Notes under the pieces: generated by a model
Databases searched by the model: none
Seen by the model: only the letters and a program-made list of their open reading frames with translations
Told to the model about the DNA's origin: nothing
In this document: positions 10,981 through 28,796 of the stretch, piece by piece
Layout: the number at the start of each line of letters is the position of its first letter
How positions within the stretch are numbered: the first letter of the stretch is position 1
DNA from: Closterium sp. Naga37s-1
Lineage: Eukaryota; Streptophyta; Zygnematophyceae; Desmidiales; Closteriaceae
Assembly (NCBI GenBank): GCA_947471745.1
Contig: CANJKZ010000774.1
Span: 1,984,001-2,048,000 of the forward strand
Length of the DNA stretch: 64,000 bases
Reading direction: 5' to 3'
Made by a program: the position numbers and the translations under genes

Positions 10981-11396
10981 TGAATGCAGATGCATAGTAG
11001 AGCCTGTTGAAAGGTGGAGCCCGATTGATTGTGGCGCCAATGTACGGTATGTACCTTCCGTACGCCAAGAAACAGCATTTGAAGCTGAGTTTTGGTTGTC
11101 ATTTTTTTATCTCTCGCCTGCCAGCCAGGCAACAGAGTCAGTAGGTACTGCATGCTGCAGCTCTGGCGCATGCATGGCACTTGTGGTAGGCAGTAGAAAA
11201 TATTACTGTACTGATAGGCAGGACTTGCTACTACATAACCATGTACTAATTATAGGTAGTGGTTCATCAAGTAAACTGCATATATGTTCACTACGTATAT
11301 GTCAAAGAAGTATAAATGGCACTCATAAACTACCGACCTCCTAGAAACGGGGTAGTTGCTCACTCCGAAACACGTGTCCACCCCTCCCTCGCATAT
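10981..11396. other. Short intergenic region, RPC9 / bHLH 3' ends
   Basis: The two genes converge here, so this should hold both 3'UTRs. I see no coding or repeat structure. Confidence 0.6.
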
Positions 11397-17925
<6,529 letters not shown>

Positions 17926-18650
17926 TGTGCGGCTCTGCTGGGCTAACGAACGGGTATACGTGGATAACGGCTAGTTTTTGGCGCGCTGCGCGTGGCTAAA
18001 GATCGAGACCATGACCCATTTACGCGCGCAGGAGAAGGATTGACTCTTACTATAACTCCTACTCGTTAGATGCTCGACTCTGCTTCACGGTCAATACTAC
18101 TAATTGCGCCGAAGCCTCTTTTTTTTTTGCTCTGTGAGTTTTGGTTAGACCGATTCTGGGAAGGACAACAAGGGAAGGGACCTGGAGATCGAGATTAGAG
18201 GAGACGAAACGAGCAACACTCTACTGCGTAGAGAAAGCCAGGGCAGGATGGCAGGAGCGAGGGGAGGAAGGGACCTGAGACGATCACCTAGCATAGTGAT
18301 GGGAAGGGGCGAAATGGCGTGGATGGTGGAATTGGGAGGCAAGGGTGCGCGATGCAGGTAGGGACTGCTGGTGCTGTGATTCCCAAACCGTGCCACATGC
18401 CCAGATTGCCCCATGCTATGTCGAAGTTCTGAAATCGGAGCGCATGTCCACGGCCTCTGGGTGACAATGCCATGAGCGCGGCGCGCGGGAATGTGTGGCG
18501 AAAAGAGTTTGAAACACGAAAGTCGACGGCACAGTGACCTTCCGTCACAGAGCGTTGCGTCCGTGGCCGTTGGATCTGAAATGCTCTACATCGACAGTCC
18601 GATCGTCAATGTTCGTGCCTTTTCAATGGGTTTCTGAAGGCGGCACTGAA
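17926..18650. promoter_or_regulatory. Upstream region of the bHLH gene
   Basis: About 700 bp with no coding signal. A T11-12 run at about 18118-18129 could be the poly(A) tail of the minus-strand LINE further right, in which case part of this stretch is LINE 3' sequence. No clear TATA box was found. Confidence 0.45.
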
Positions 18651-18654
18651 AGCT

Positions 18655-20960
18655 TTAGCCTTGCCGGGCAGGTTTGAGCAAATCAGTCCAATGTGCAAAC
18701 CAAATAGGGGCAGTTTTTGCACATGGCACCACGGTAATGCGAAACATCGCAAGGCAACCCACACACAAAATTCTCCCAGGGCTTTTCACGACAACGAGAA
18801 ATCGCCGTATCATAGGTCTGACTACTGACAGCAATCGCACGTCCTGCAGTGTCATGCCTTGATTCGCACGGATGTTACCAATCTGGTGTCTGTCGTCAGA
18901 TTCGTACGAACGAGTCGTGAATGTACTCATTAGACGGTTGATTCCAACTTCACTTGTAGGTAGAAGTGTCTGTCCTATAGTCAGGTCTTGAGCACAAACA
19001 TATGCGCGACTGGGCCGACGGATCTGATATGTGCGTAGTGGGCAAGCGACCTTATGTGCGGCTTCCACGACGAGGTACATTTCGTGAACAACACAGCGCA
19101 TATAAAAAATTGTTTACCAGGGCCGAAGGACATGAAAAATGAAGTCGCGCGACACCGAATCGAAGGCTTTCTGAAAATCAGCGTGGAGTCTTCACTGTCA
19201 TTCTTTGTTGCTCAATGATGCCGGCGACCAGTGCTAGTCCTGGTCATGAAACCATAGTCCTCCGGCGAGATGATCATGTGTGGTACTGCCTTGCTTCGAT
19301 CCACAACCACTTTTGCCAGCACCTTGTAGGAGAGGTTCAGTAGGGTGATGGGTCTGTAGTTGTTAAGCTAGCCCTTCTCCCCTTTCTTGTGCACGAGGAT
19401 CTTCACCGCCTCTTTAACATCCGTGGGTAGCATTGCCGTTGATGCCATGTCATTCGACAATGCCATGAAACTCCCACCCAAAAGGTCAGAGTGAGCTTCA
19501 AATAGCTCCTTCGATAGTCCGTCGATTCCCGGTGATTTATTCCCGGCCATAGCCAAGAAGGCCACTTTAACATTTGTCTCTGTCTAGTCCGCTTCCAACC
19601 CCTTCGCTGTTCCAAAGACTCACCTTCCTCCCAGGCGCTGGAGACCGATCCGTGAGGTCCACACACCGATCTCTGCCGAAGATTTGCGTGAAGTACTCTG
19701 ATGCGGCATTTAGGATCTGCTTTGAGTCTCACACCACACTTCCAACGACCTGGAGCTCTCCGATTTGAGTACGACATTTCCTCGTCTTGACCTTCGCCGA
19801 CAACTACTTCGATGAGAACTTACCAAGTTCCTCACTAAGCCCCACCATGAGGTGCAGTTTATCCAATTTGGTCGCCTGATACTCCTTTAACTGCAATTCC
19901 TTCTCCTCTAGAAGCATTCTCCTTTGATCACAGATAGGGTTACCCATCACCTCTTACCGCAGCACAGCTACCGTCTCCGTCAGGTGGGTGCACGTTGCTC
20001 GAATCCGCTTGCTCTCTTCTGTTGTGAAGGTGCGGAGCCCCGCACTCAGCCTTGAAGTAAGCATTTCGAAGCTACTGCCATATGTAATTGTGACTGTATT
20101 CATTGTTGCTTCAATAATTATTTGAACACCAGGCATGTGTATCACTTATGCGTGCGGTCGCTAGATGCCAGGGCCCGTTCGAGCCTTAGCGTCAATCTTG
20201 AAGGCGACTTTCACTACAAAACTATGGTCGGATACTTTGTCAGCCAGTGTGATATAGCAGTCTGCTCCAGGTAGGGTAGCAGTGACTAGGACAGCAGGGC
20301 TCGATCTATTATGGAGCTAACCTTCTTGGCGCGTGAGTAAAACGAGTACTCTGGTTTCCGCGGTTATAAAGTGCGAAAGGAACCGGAGAGCTGGAGTGCA
20401 CTGCAACAACTGAAAAGCCTACCATTCTCTGCCTTGGAGCCTTGACCTGAGGTTTTGTCTAAGCGTGGGTCCTCTACCATGTTAAGGTCACCGATAATGA
20501 GCAGGTGAAAGCCGACTGAGATCTGATTTATGACTGGACCCAGGACATGGGAGATGAAAGGAGTTCAGGAAGCTAAGTCAACTGGGAAGTAAGCAGCAAC
20601 TACGATGAGCAGGAGACCTGGACCGCTAGCATCTACTCTAATGATCCTGCCTGGTGGATGAGGGTGAGCATTGGAGAAAGTGAGGCTTGGGTTGCGACAA
20701 AGGACTGCAACTCCTCCATCCCTAGTTCTGGGAGAGGTTGCTGCTACTGACGTGAAGAGTGGTGAGAACCAATAAGTGTGATTTGCAGGTAGTCCAGTGT
20801 CTACTAGGATTGAGATGTTTGGTACTTCCTTCACCCAGTCTACTTCACGAGCTTCCTTTGTGAGGTCACCTTGGCCATTGACGTTAAGTCCCGCGCAGGT
20901 AAGATGGCCTTTGTTACTCGTTTAACTGGCAGCCCCTATGCATCCACATGCAGAGGAAAG
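18655..20960 (-). pseudogene. LINE ORF2 remnant: endonuclease and reverse transcriptase
   Basis: Going 5' to 3' on the minus strand: GLNVNGQGDLTKEAREVDW and RDGGVAVLCRNP (APE endonuclease start), LLIIGDLNMVEDPRLDKT (the GDxN catalytic block), then NKSPGIDGLSKELFEAHSDL and KEAVKILVHKKGEKG with NNYRPITLLNLSYKVLAKV (RT motifs 1-2), then FQKAFDSVSRDFIF (RT motif A). Each block sits in a different frame with intervening stops. No YxDD block or RNase H is recognisable. Confidence 0.8.
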
Positions 20961-21480
20961 CTACGTCACTGACAACATTAACCACTGAACTCCATCTTGC
21001 TGCTGTTGCGACTAGCCTATTGAGATGATGCAGCTACATATCTCGTACTCTTTCTTGATGACATTGAGACCTGCCTTCTTGTGTGACCCTTTGGTTGCAG
21101 ATCCCAATCTCTCGAGGTGTATTAGACGGTTGGCGGATGCGATGCGCTTTAATGCTGTCATGAAGCACTTCCCATGAGCCTTTTTGCAGCCCGCCTATGT
21201 GCAAAGCAACTCTTCCCTGTTGATCCACGTCGATATTAAAGCCAGAGCCGGGTCTCGGAGGAGAGGGAGGATTAGCTGGGTGGCTTTCAAGGACGCAGCT
21301 GCGATGATCAAGCGTCACGTTAGTAAGCGGAGAAATTGGTCAGCACCAGACTAGAAATATGAGCAGCTAGAAGTCATTACCGTAAAGCCTATGGACCTTT
21401 CCCGAAGTAAGAGTCCATTTACGTTGTTATGATGCTAAGACATGAAAGCATCATGTTACTTATCATAACGCTGACCCCTG

Positions 21481-21608
21481 TGTCAAACTTATATGCTATA
21501 ATCTGTTTAGGCTGTAGTGGGGTAGTTGTTACAGGGTACAACACTTGTAGGTTTCCTATATGTACCCACCTGCTTTCTAGTTCATTCATTCCTCTCATTC
21601 TTCTCACA
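21481..21608 (+). repeat. Copia A 5' LTR
   Basis: 128 bp, TG...CA ends. It is followed directly by TGGTATAGAGC (21609-21619), the tRNA-iMet primer binding site with one C missing relative to TGGTATCAGAGC. Confidence 0.95.
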
Positions 21609-21643
21609 TGGTATAGAGCAGGTTACCTAGTGGAATTTTTTTA

Positions 21644-22407
21644 GGGCCCACCACTACTTTTTTTTTTTTTTTTCCTTACCTGCCCGAAGCGCGTTTCGCG
21701 TTCGTCCTAGCAGCGCCCCGTGCGCCTGCCCTTCGCGGCCCTTCGCGGCCCCTCGCGGCCCCTTAGCGGCCCTTTGCGGCCCCCCCTTCGCGGCCCTTTG
21801 AGGCCCCTTTCGCGGCCCTTCGCGGCCCCTCGCGGCCCTTTGCGGCCCCTTAACGGCCCTTCGTGGCCCCCTTCGCGGCCCCCTTTCGCGGCTCTTCGCG
21901 GCCCCTTCCGGCCCCTGCTGACGCGCCCCTGCTGGTGCGCCCCCGCTGACGCGCCCCTGCTGGTGTGCCCCTCTGCCGGCCCCTGCTGACGAGCCCCTGC
22001 CGGCCCTTGCTAACGAGCCTCTGCCTGGCTCCTACTGGCGCGCCCCTGCCGGCCCCTGCTGGCGCGGCCCCTGCTGGCGCGCCTCTGCCGGCCCCTGCTG
22101 ACGCGCCCCTGCTGGCGCGCCCCTGCCGGCCCCTGCTGACGCGTCTCTGCCAGCCCCTACTGGCACGGCCCCTGCAGTCACGGCCCGTCCCTGCACCCGT
22201 CTCTGGTAAGCCGAGCCACGCCGCCCAGCCGAGCCGCGCCGCCCAGCCGAGCCGCGCCGCCCAGCCGAGTCGCGCCGCTCAGCCGAGGCGCGCCGCCCCC
22301 TACCGAGCAGCACTGCCTTGCACTGCCCTGCTGCTACTGCTTCTACTGCTGCTACTGCTGCTACTGCTGCTACTGCTGTTACTGCTGCAACTGCTCCTAC
22401 TGCTACT
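21644..22407 (+). promoter_or_regulatory. Copia A leader: GGGCCCACCA box and GC-rich array
   Basis: The untranslated leader opens with GGGCCCACCA (21644-21653), then a T run, then about 700 bp of GC-rich short repeats (GCGGCCCTT, then CCCCTGCTGACGCG types, then GAGCCGCGCCGCCCA and CTACTG units) up to the gag ATG at 22408. The same box opens the leaders of elements C, E and F, whose arrays have different sequences. Confidence 0.8.
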
Positions 22408-25400
22408 ATGGCTAGTCCTACCGTTCTCACCTTTGATGCTGAGGGTCGTGCAGTTGACTTTGACGTGTGGGTTGACGACCTACAGCTCTTTCTTTAGTGT
22501 GATTCTAGGGATGGGGTATCCCTTTTCGATCACACGCCCGGTGTTTCCACTGCTCCTGCTGCCACTGCTGACAGTACTATTCGCTCGCAGTGGACCACTC
22601 GTGACGCTGTTGCTCGTCTTGCTGTTCGTAGTCACGTGCCGCCTGCTGAGCGCGCACACTTTGGCCAGTACAAGACTGCTCAGTCTTTGTACGACGCTGT
22701 AGTTGCACGCTACTCCTCCCCTGCCACTGCTGCCCTCAGCCGCCTCATGCTGCCGTACCTTTTCCCTGACCTTGCCGCCTTTGCCACAGTCGCTGACCTA
22801 GTTGCTCACCTTCGCACTAGTGACGCCCGCTACCGCGCTGCCCTTCACACTGAGTTCTATGCCAAGAACCCCCCCCCCATGTACATCACCCTTTACTACC
22901 TAGTCACCTGCCTCCCTGACTCCCTCTCTTCAGTGAGGGACCACTTTCTCTCCCTTTGCCCCACCGAGCTGACTGTCGACCTGCCAGAGGAGCGCCTTGC
23001 TGCAGCTGAGAAGAGTATCTTAGCTGTAGGTGCTTCTCGCGGCGTCCGTCGCACCCCCTTCTTTGAGGGGTGTTCCCCTGTTCCCCTTCTCCCCTCTGTT
23101 GCTTCTGCTGCTGTTGTCGACCTCGTTGGCACTGAGGAGGTCGGAGCTGCGTCTGCCCCTAGTGGGAGACGCCGCAACAGCAAGGGCAAGGGGAGCAAGG
23201 GTGGTGGAGGGGGCGGCGGGGGAAGCAGTAGAGGAGGTGGAGGCGGTGGAGGAGGTGGCGGTGTAGGTGGGGGTGGTACCGGGAGTGGGGGCGTCGGTGG
23301 CGACGGTGGAGGTCGTGGCGGCGGTGGCGGATGTGGTGGAGGCAGCGGCAGCGGTGGTGGAGGTGGCGGCGGCGGTGGTGCTGGGCGAGGTGCAGCAGTG
23401 CAGCGTGGAGGCTTTGGTGGCAGCCAGCGCCAGCAGCAGCTGCGCACCCGTGAGACCCCGTCGGTTCAGCAGCTTCATGAGTGGTACGCTGGGCGTGGGA
23501 GGTCTGGGAGTGCAGGTCCCTGCACTTACGTTCTTCGCACCGGCACTCGTAGTGGGGAGGTGTGTGGGCTCCCACACACCACGCAGCGCTGCTTCGGTCG
23601 CTTGACTGACGCTTGGCGTACCCAGTTTCCTGACGCCGTTGAGCTCCCTCACTGGCATGATCTGCTTCTGCAAAATGTGCCTATCTTTGATCTTGATTTT
23701 GATGCTATCCTTGCTGCCATGTATGCCATTGCTGATAGTGCTGAGGGTGACTGTTACCTGAGTGTCCCGCCCGACCCGGGCATTGCGGCTGCTTCTCTAG
23801 GTGCTAGTGCGGCTGCTGCTCTAGGTGCTAGTGCGTCTGCTGCTCCAGGTGCTAGTGCGTCTGCTACTCCAGGTGCTGGTGCGTCTTCTCTTTTGGTACT
23901 GCACCTACTGAGTCCTTGCACACCTTCACACTTGACTCTTGTGCTTCGCGCTCTTTCTTTAGAGACAGCACCACACTCACGCCGCTCAGTCGGCCTGTTG
24001 CGGTCTCCCTTGCTGACCCCTCAGGGGGCCCAGTCCTTGCACACTCCTCCACGATTCTACCGTGTCCTGCGGCCCCGTCGGGCTTGCTGTCGGGACTCCA
24101 CCTCCCCTCGTTCTCTACGAACTTGGTGAGTGGAGCTGACCTCCAGGACGCGTGGGTTGACCAGTTCACCCCTGGAGGTCAGCGTGTGACCCACTGCACT
24201 TGCTCTCGGACGGGCCGCCACCTGGCCACGTTCACCCGTCGGCCAGGGTCGAGTCTGTACACACTGACTACTGCGCCTCCTCCGGTCCCTGCGTCTGGTC
24301 AGGTGGCTGCGTCTAGTCAGGTGTTTGCTGCCGCGTCCAGGTCTAGTCCTGCGTCTGCCCCCTGCTCGTGTCGTCCTCTGGCGCACGAGACTCTCCTTTG
24401 GCACCACCGCCTTGGTCACCCCTCCCTGCCTCGTCTTCGAGGTATGGCCTCACGTGCTCTTGTCTCTGGGCTCCCCAGGTCCCTCCCTCCCCTTCCTCTG
24501 GGGCCTGCCCCCACCTGTGTTCCTTGTGTCGAGGGCCGGCAGCGCGCCGCTCCTCACTCCTCCTCGTTCCCTCCGACTGAGGCCCCTCTGCAGACTCTTC
24601 ACATGGACGTGTGGGGCCCAGCCCGCGTCCGTGGACAGGGTCACGAGCGCTACTTCCTGCTGGTCGTTGACGACTACTCGCGTTACACCACAGTCTTCCC
24701 CTTGCGCAGCAAGGGTGAGGTCACTGAGGTGTTGATCGACTGGATCCGCGGTGCTCGTCGCCAGCTCTGTGAGAGTTTCGGCTCAGACCTTCCTATTCTG
24801 CGTCTGCACTCAGACAGAGGCGGGGAGTTTTCCTCCGACCTCCTGAGAGCCTTCTGTCGTTTGGAGGGCATCCGCCAGACGTTCACGCTTCCGGCCTCCC
24901 CGCAGCAAAATGGGATTGCTGAGCGCCGCATTGGCATGGTCATGGATGTCTCTCGTACGTCCATGATCCATGCGGCTGCTCCCCACTTTCTGTGGCCGTT
25001 CGCGGTTCAGTACGCTGCGCATCAGATCAACCTTCAGCCTCGTGTCTCCTTGCCGGAGACCACACCTACTCTGCGGTGGACGGGGAAGGTTGGCGATGCG
25101 TCCGCGTTCCGTGTCTGGGGATCTCGAGCTTTTGTCTGCGCTACTACAGCGGACAAGCTGTCCTCCCGTGCCGTTCCCTGTGTCTTCCTTGGCTTCCCTC
25201 CTGACGCACCCGGGTGGCAGTTCTACCACCCCACCTCGCGTCGTGTTCTGTCCTCTTAGGACGTCACGTTTGACGAGTCAGTGTCGTACTACCGTCTCTT
25301 TCCCTACCGCACTGCCTCTCCCCCCCCCCGCCGCTCTTCCTGGCACCAGGTACTCCCCCGGTAGACCCCCTCCCCCCCCAGGGTCTTGCCCCCTCAAGTG

Positions 25401-28400
25401 TGTCCCAGGTAGACCCTGCCGAGCCGGTCGAGGTAGCTGTCGACTCAGGTGCTGAGTCTAGGGGTGCTGAGTCTGGGCGTGCTGAGCCTGGGGGTGCTGA
25501 GCTTGGGCGTGTGGAGCCTGAGGGTACTGTGTCTGGAGGTGCTCTAGGTGTCCTCTCCGCGGCGGGAGCCTCTCTCTCCACAGCAGCTTCGTGAGTGGTA
25601 CTCTCAGCGCTGTCGGGGTGCTGCTGGAGCTACTGGAGGTACTGCTGGGGCTTTTGGACGTGTTCCTGGTGCTGGTGCTGCTGGAGGTGCTGCTGGTGCT
25701 GGGGGTGCTGCTGGAGCTTCTGGAGGTGCTGCTGGTGCTGGTGCTGCTGGAGGTGCTGCTGGAGCTTCTGGAGGTGCTGCTGGTGCTGGTACTGCTGGAG
25801 GTGCTGCTGGTGCTGGAGCTGCTGGAGGTGCTGCTGGTGCTGGAGCTGCTGGAGGTGCTGGAGGTGCTGCTAGTGCTGGAGCTTCTGGAGGTGCTGCTGG
25901 TGCTGGAGGTGCTGCTGGTGCTGGAGCTGCTGGAGCTGCTGGAGGTGCTGCTGGTGCAGGAGCTGCTGGAGGTGCTGCTGGTGCTGGAGCTGCTGGAGGT
26001 GCTGCTGGTGCTGGAGCTGCCGGAGGTGCTGCGGGTGCTGGAGCTGCTGGAGGTGCTGCTGGTGCTGGAGCTGCTGGAGGTGCTGCTGGGACTGGAGACC
26101 CTTGGACTGAGGGTACCGGTTCTGTCTCTGCTGTTTCTGGAGGCGCTGTGCGGCCGCGGCCGTACTACGTTCCACTTCTTCAGCAGGTTCTTGGCTCCCC
26201 GCCTTCTCCTGGTCCTCCTCCTCCTTTACTGAGTCCACCGCCTGTCCAGTCCCAGTTGCGGTTCCAGCCAGCCTCTCCACTGCCTGGTCCTTCTCCTTAC
26301 TCTGGACCGACCAGAGGTCTTACGGAGCGTCGTGAGCCTGAGTCTCGTCCTGTGTCGCCTAAGTCTCGTTCTGCGTCGCCTGTCCGTACTGTTCGCGCTC
26401 GTCGTGTTTCGCGTCCGCGTCCTCCTCCTGTCCCTGGCACTCACTCTATGACTCTGCGTCCTTCCACTGCTCCGCAGCGTGTCCCTCTGCCGTCTCCTCC
26501 TGCGTCCTCTCTTCCTGCCGGTCCGGACCCTGCGTCTGACTCCCTACGTGCTGCTAGTCCAGCTGTCGCACGTTTTCTGGCTACTGCAGTCACTGACCCT
26601 TTGTTTGAGTCCACTGCTGCGTCTGCTCTTGTTACTGAGCTTGTTGACTTTTCTGCAGCCTGTCGCCTAGACTACGCCGCTAGTCTTGTTGCTGAGCCTG
26701 CGTCTGTGTCTGTCTGTCCTCCGTCCGTCGGGGGTGAGTGTGCTCTTGGCACGGACGTTCTTGAGGACAGACAGGAGGAGTTTGAGTGCTTTGCTGCTTC
26801 TGTACCTCATCTCGTGTCCATGCTGCTTGCCCCTGAGGTAGACCCGGATGCACCAGACATCCCCACCCCGCGCTCTTACGCAGAGGCGATAGAGGGTCCC
26901 TACTCCTCTCAGTGGCAGGCAGCCATGGACGCAGAGATGGCTTCCTGGAAGTCCACAGGCACCTACGTCGACGAGGTTCCCCCGCCTGGGGCGAACATCG
27001 TCAATGGCATGTGGATCTTCAGGGTGAAGCGGCCGCCGGGTTCTCCGCCTGTCTTCAAGGCGCGTTACGTTGCACGTGGCTTCAGTTAGCGACAGGGAGT
27101 TGACTTCTTTCAGACCTTCTCCCCTACCCCGAAGATGACCACTCTTCGGGTACTGCTGCACGTAGCTGCTCACCGTGACTACGAGCTCCACTCGCTTGAC
27201 TTCAGCACAGCCTTCCTACAGGGCAGCCTGCACGAGGAGATCTGGCTGCGCCGCCCACCTGGCTTCACTGGGTCGTTTCCAGCTGGTACCCAGTGGAGCC
27301 TCCGGCGGCCAGTCTACGGTCTCCGCCAGGCACCTCGTGAGTGGCACGACACACTCAGGACGACTCTTGCTGCTCTTGGTTTTGCTCCTTCCACTTCTGA
27401 CCCTTCTCTGTTCTTACGCACTGACACTACTTTGCTGCCGTTCTACGTTCTCGTATACGTAGACGACTTGGTCTTTGCTACTGCTGACACTGAGGCACTC
27501 GCCCACGTAAAGTCCGAGCTGCAGAAGAGACACACGTGCACAGACCTGGGAGAGCTGACAAGCTATCTTGGCTTGCGGATCACCCGGGACAGAGCACAGC
27601 GCACCATTACCTTGACTCAGTCACACATGGTGCAGCAGGTCCTTCAGCGCTTCAGCTTCATGTACTCCTCGCCACAGTCCACTCCTCTGCCTACCGGTCA
27701 CTCGCTCTCAGCTCCACATTCGGACGAGTCCGTAGAGCCGAGTGGCCCGTATCCAGAGCTTGTGGGCTGCCTCATGTACCTGATGACTTGCACACGACCT
27801 GACCTCGCATACCCTCTCAGCCTTCTGGCTCGCTACGTGGCTCCCGGCTGGCACCGAAAGGTGCACTGGGATGCTGCGAAGAGGGTGTTGCGATACTTGT
27901 GCAGTACATCGGGCATGGGGCTCGTGCTTGGAGGACGGGCTCGAGTTGTCCTCACTGGTCACGTTGACCCCTCCTGGTTTGACGACTTGGCTACGCAGCG
28001 GTCGTCACAGGGTTACACCTTCAGTCTTGGCTCCGGTTCTGTCTCTTAGCGGTCTACCCGCTCTTCTTCTGTTCTCAGCTCCAGTTGTGAGGCTGAGATC
28101 TACGCTGGGGCCATGGCTGCACAGGAGCTACGCTGGCTCACCTACCTGCTGACCGACTTGGGAGAGGCGCCTCGTTCTCCTCCAGTTCTGTACGTCGACA
28201 ACAAGGCCATGCTGGCTTTGTGTCAGGAGCACAGACTGGAGCACAGAACGAAGCACATTGCTCTGCGCTACTTCCTTGCTCGAGAGTTGCAGCAGCGTGG
28301 CCAGCTTCGTCCTGCTTACGTGGCCTCTCAGGCCAACACTGCTGATGTTTTCACCAAGGCACTTCAGCCTTGTGATCATCAGCGTTTCTGTACTGTGTTA

Positions 28401-28439
28401 GGCCTTGTATCTACTGTGCCTCACTTGCTTTCTTCTTGA
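22408..28439 (+). pseudogene. Copia A gag-pol polyprotein (stops and frameshifts)
   Basis: The frame opens at ATG 22408 (MASPTVLTFDAEG). Gag runs through a Gly-rich stretch and a variant zinc knuckle (EVCGLPHTTQRCF), followed by protease (FTLDSCAS, normally DSG), GAG-pre-integrase (HHRLGHPS), integrase (DDYSRYTTVF; HSDRGGEFSSD), RT (FLQGSLHEEIW; YVDDLVFA) and RNase H (YVDNKAM). Breaks: TAG at 22495, a 1-nt deletion near 23893, TAG at 25257, a frameshift near 25330, TAG at 27087 (CAG expected), and TAG at 28047 (TGG expected). It cannot make a full polyprotein. Confidence 0.95.
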
Positions 28440-28645
28440 CTCTGCTTGTACTGTACTCTTTATACATATACCTGCATGCTTACACTTGCTAGGTTGTGTT
28501 CACTGTATTGGTTGTTCTCCTTTATCTAACTCTGCATGTGAACTGGTCTTGTGGCCATTTGCTTGTGCTCAGACTGCGTGGTGACTTTGTGATCCACCCT
28601 GAGCTTGCTTTGCCTTTATTGACTGGTCTTGTGACCTCTTGTTCT

Positions 28646-28668
28646 CCCCCACTTTGCCTATGGGGGTG
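28646..28668 (+). promoter_or_regulatory. Copia A polypurine tract in a hairpin
   Basis: CCCCCA (28646-28651) and TGGGGG (28661-28666) can pair around a 9-nt loop directly before the 3' LTR, so the purine tract TGGGGGTG lies in the 3' arm. The same arrangement recurs at the 3' ends of B, C and E. Confidence 0.7.
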
Positions 28669-28796
28669 TGTCAAACTTATATGCTATAATCTGTTTAGGC
28701 TGTAGTGGGGTAGTTGTTATAGGGTACAACACTTTTAGGTTTCCTATATGTACCCACCTGCTTTCTAGTTCATTCATTCCTCTCATTCTTCTCACA
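28669..28796 (+). repeat. Copia A 3' LTR
   Basis: 128 bp; it differs from the 5' LTR at two sites (ACAGGG/ATAGGG and CTTG/CTTT). Confidence 0.95.

Larger units (their letters stand above)
21481..28796 (+). mobile_element. Copia retrotransposon A (complete, with TSD)
   Basis: 7316 bp, bounded by 128-bp LTRs that start TGTCAAAC and end TCTCACA. The flanking 5-bp direct repeat CCCTG is at 21476-21480 and 28797-28801. The LTRs differ at two positions by my count, so the insertion is fairly recent. Domain order is gag, protease, integrase, RT, RNase H, which is Ty1/Copia. It split the ORF1-like part of the LINE. Confidence 0.97.

Noticed and set aside
22032..22430. Antisense Ala/Val-rich frame opposite the Copia A leader
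   Set aside because: Caused by CTACTG repeats; no conservation in other elements.
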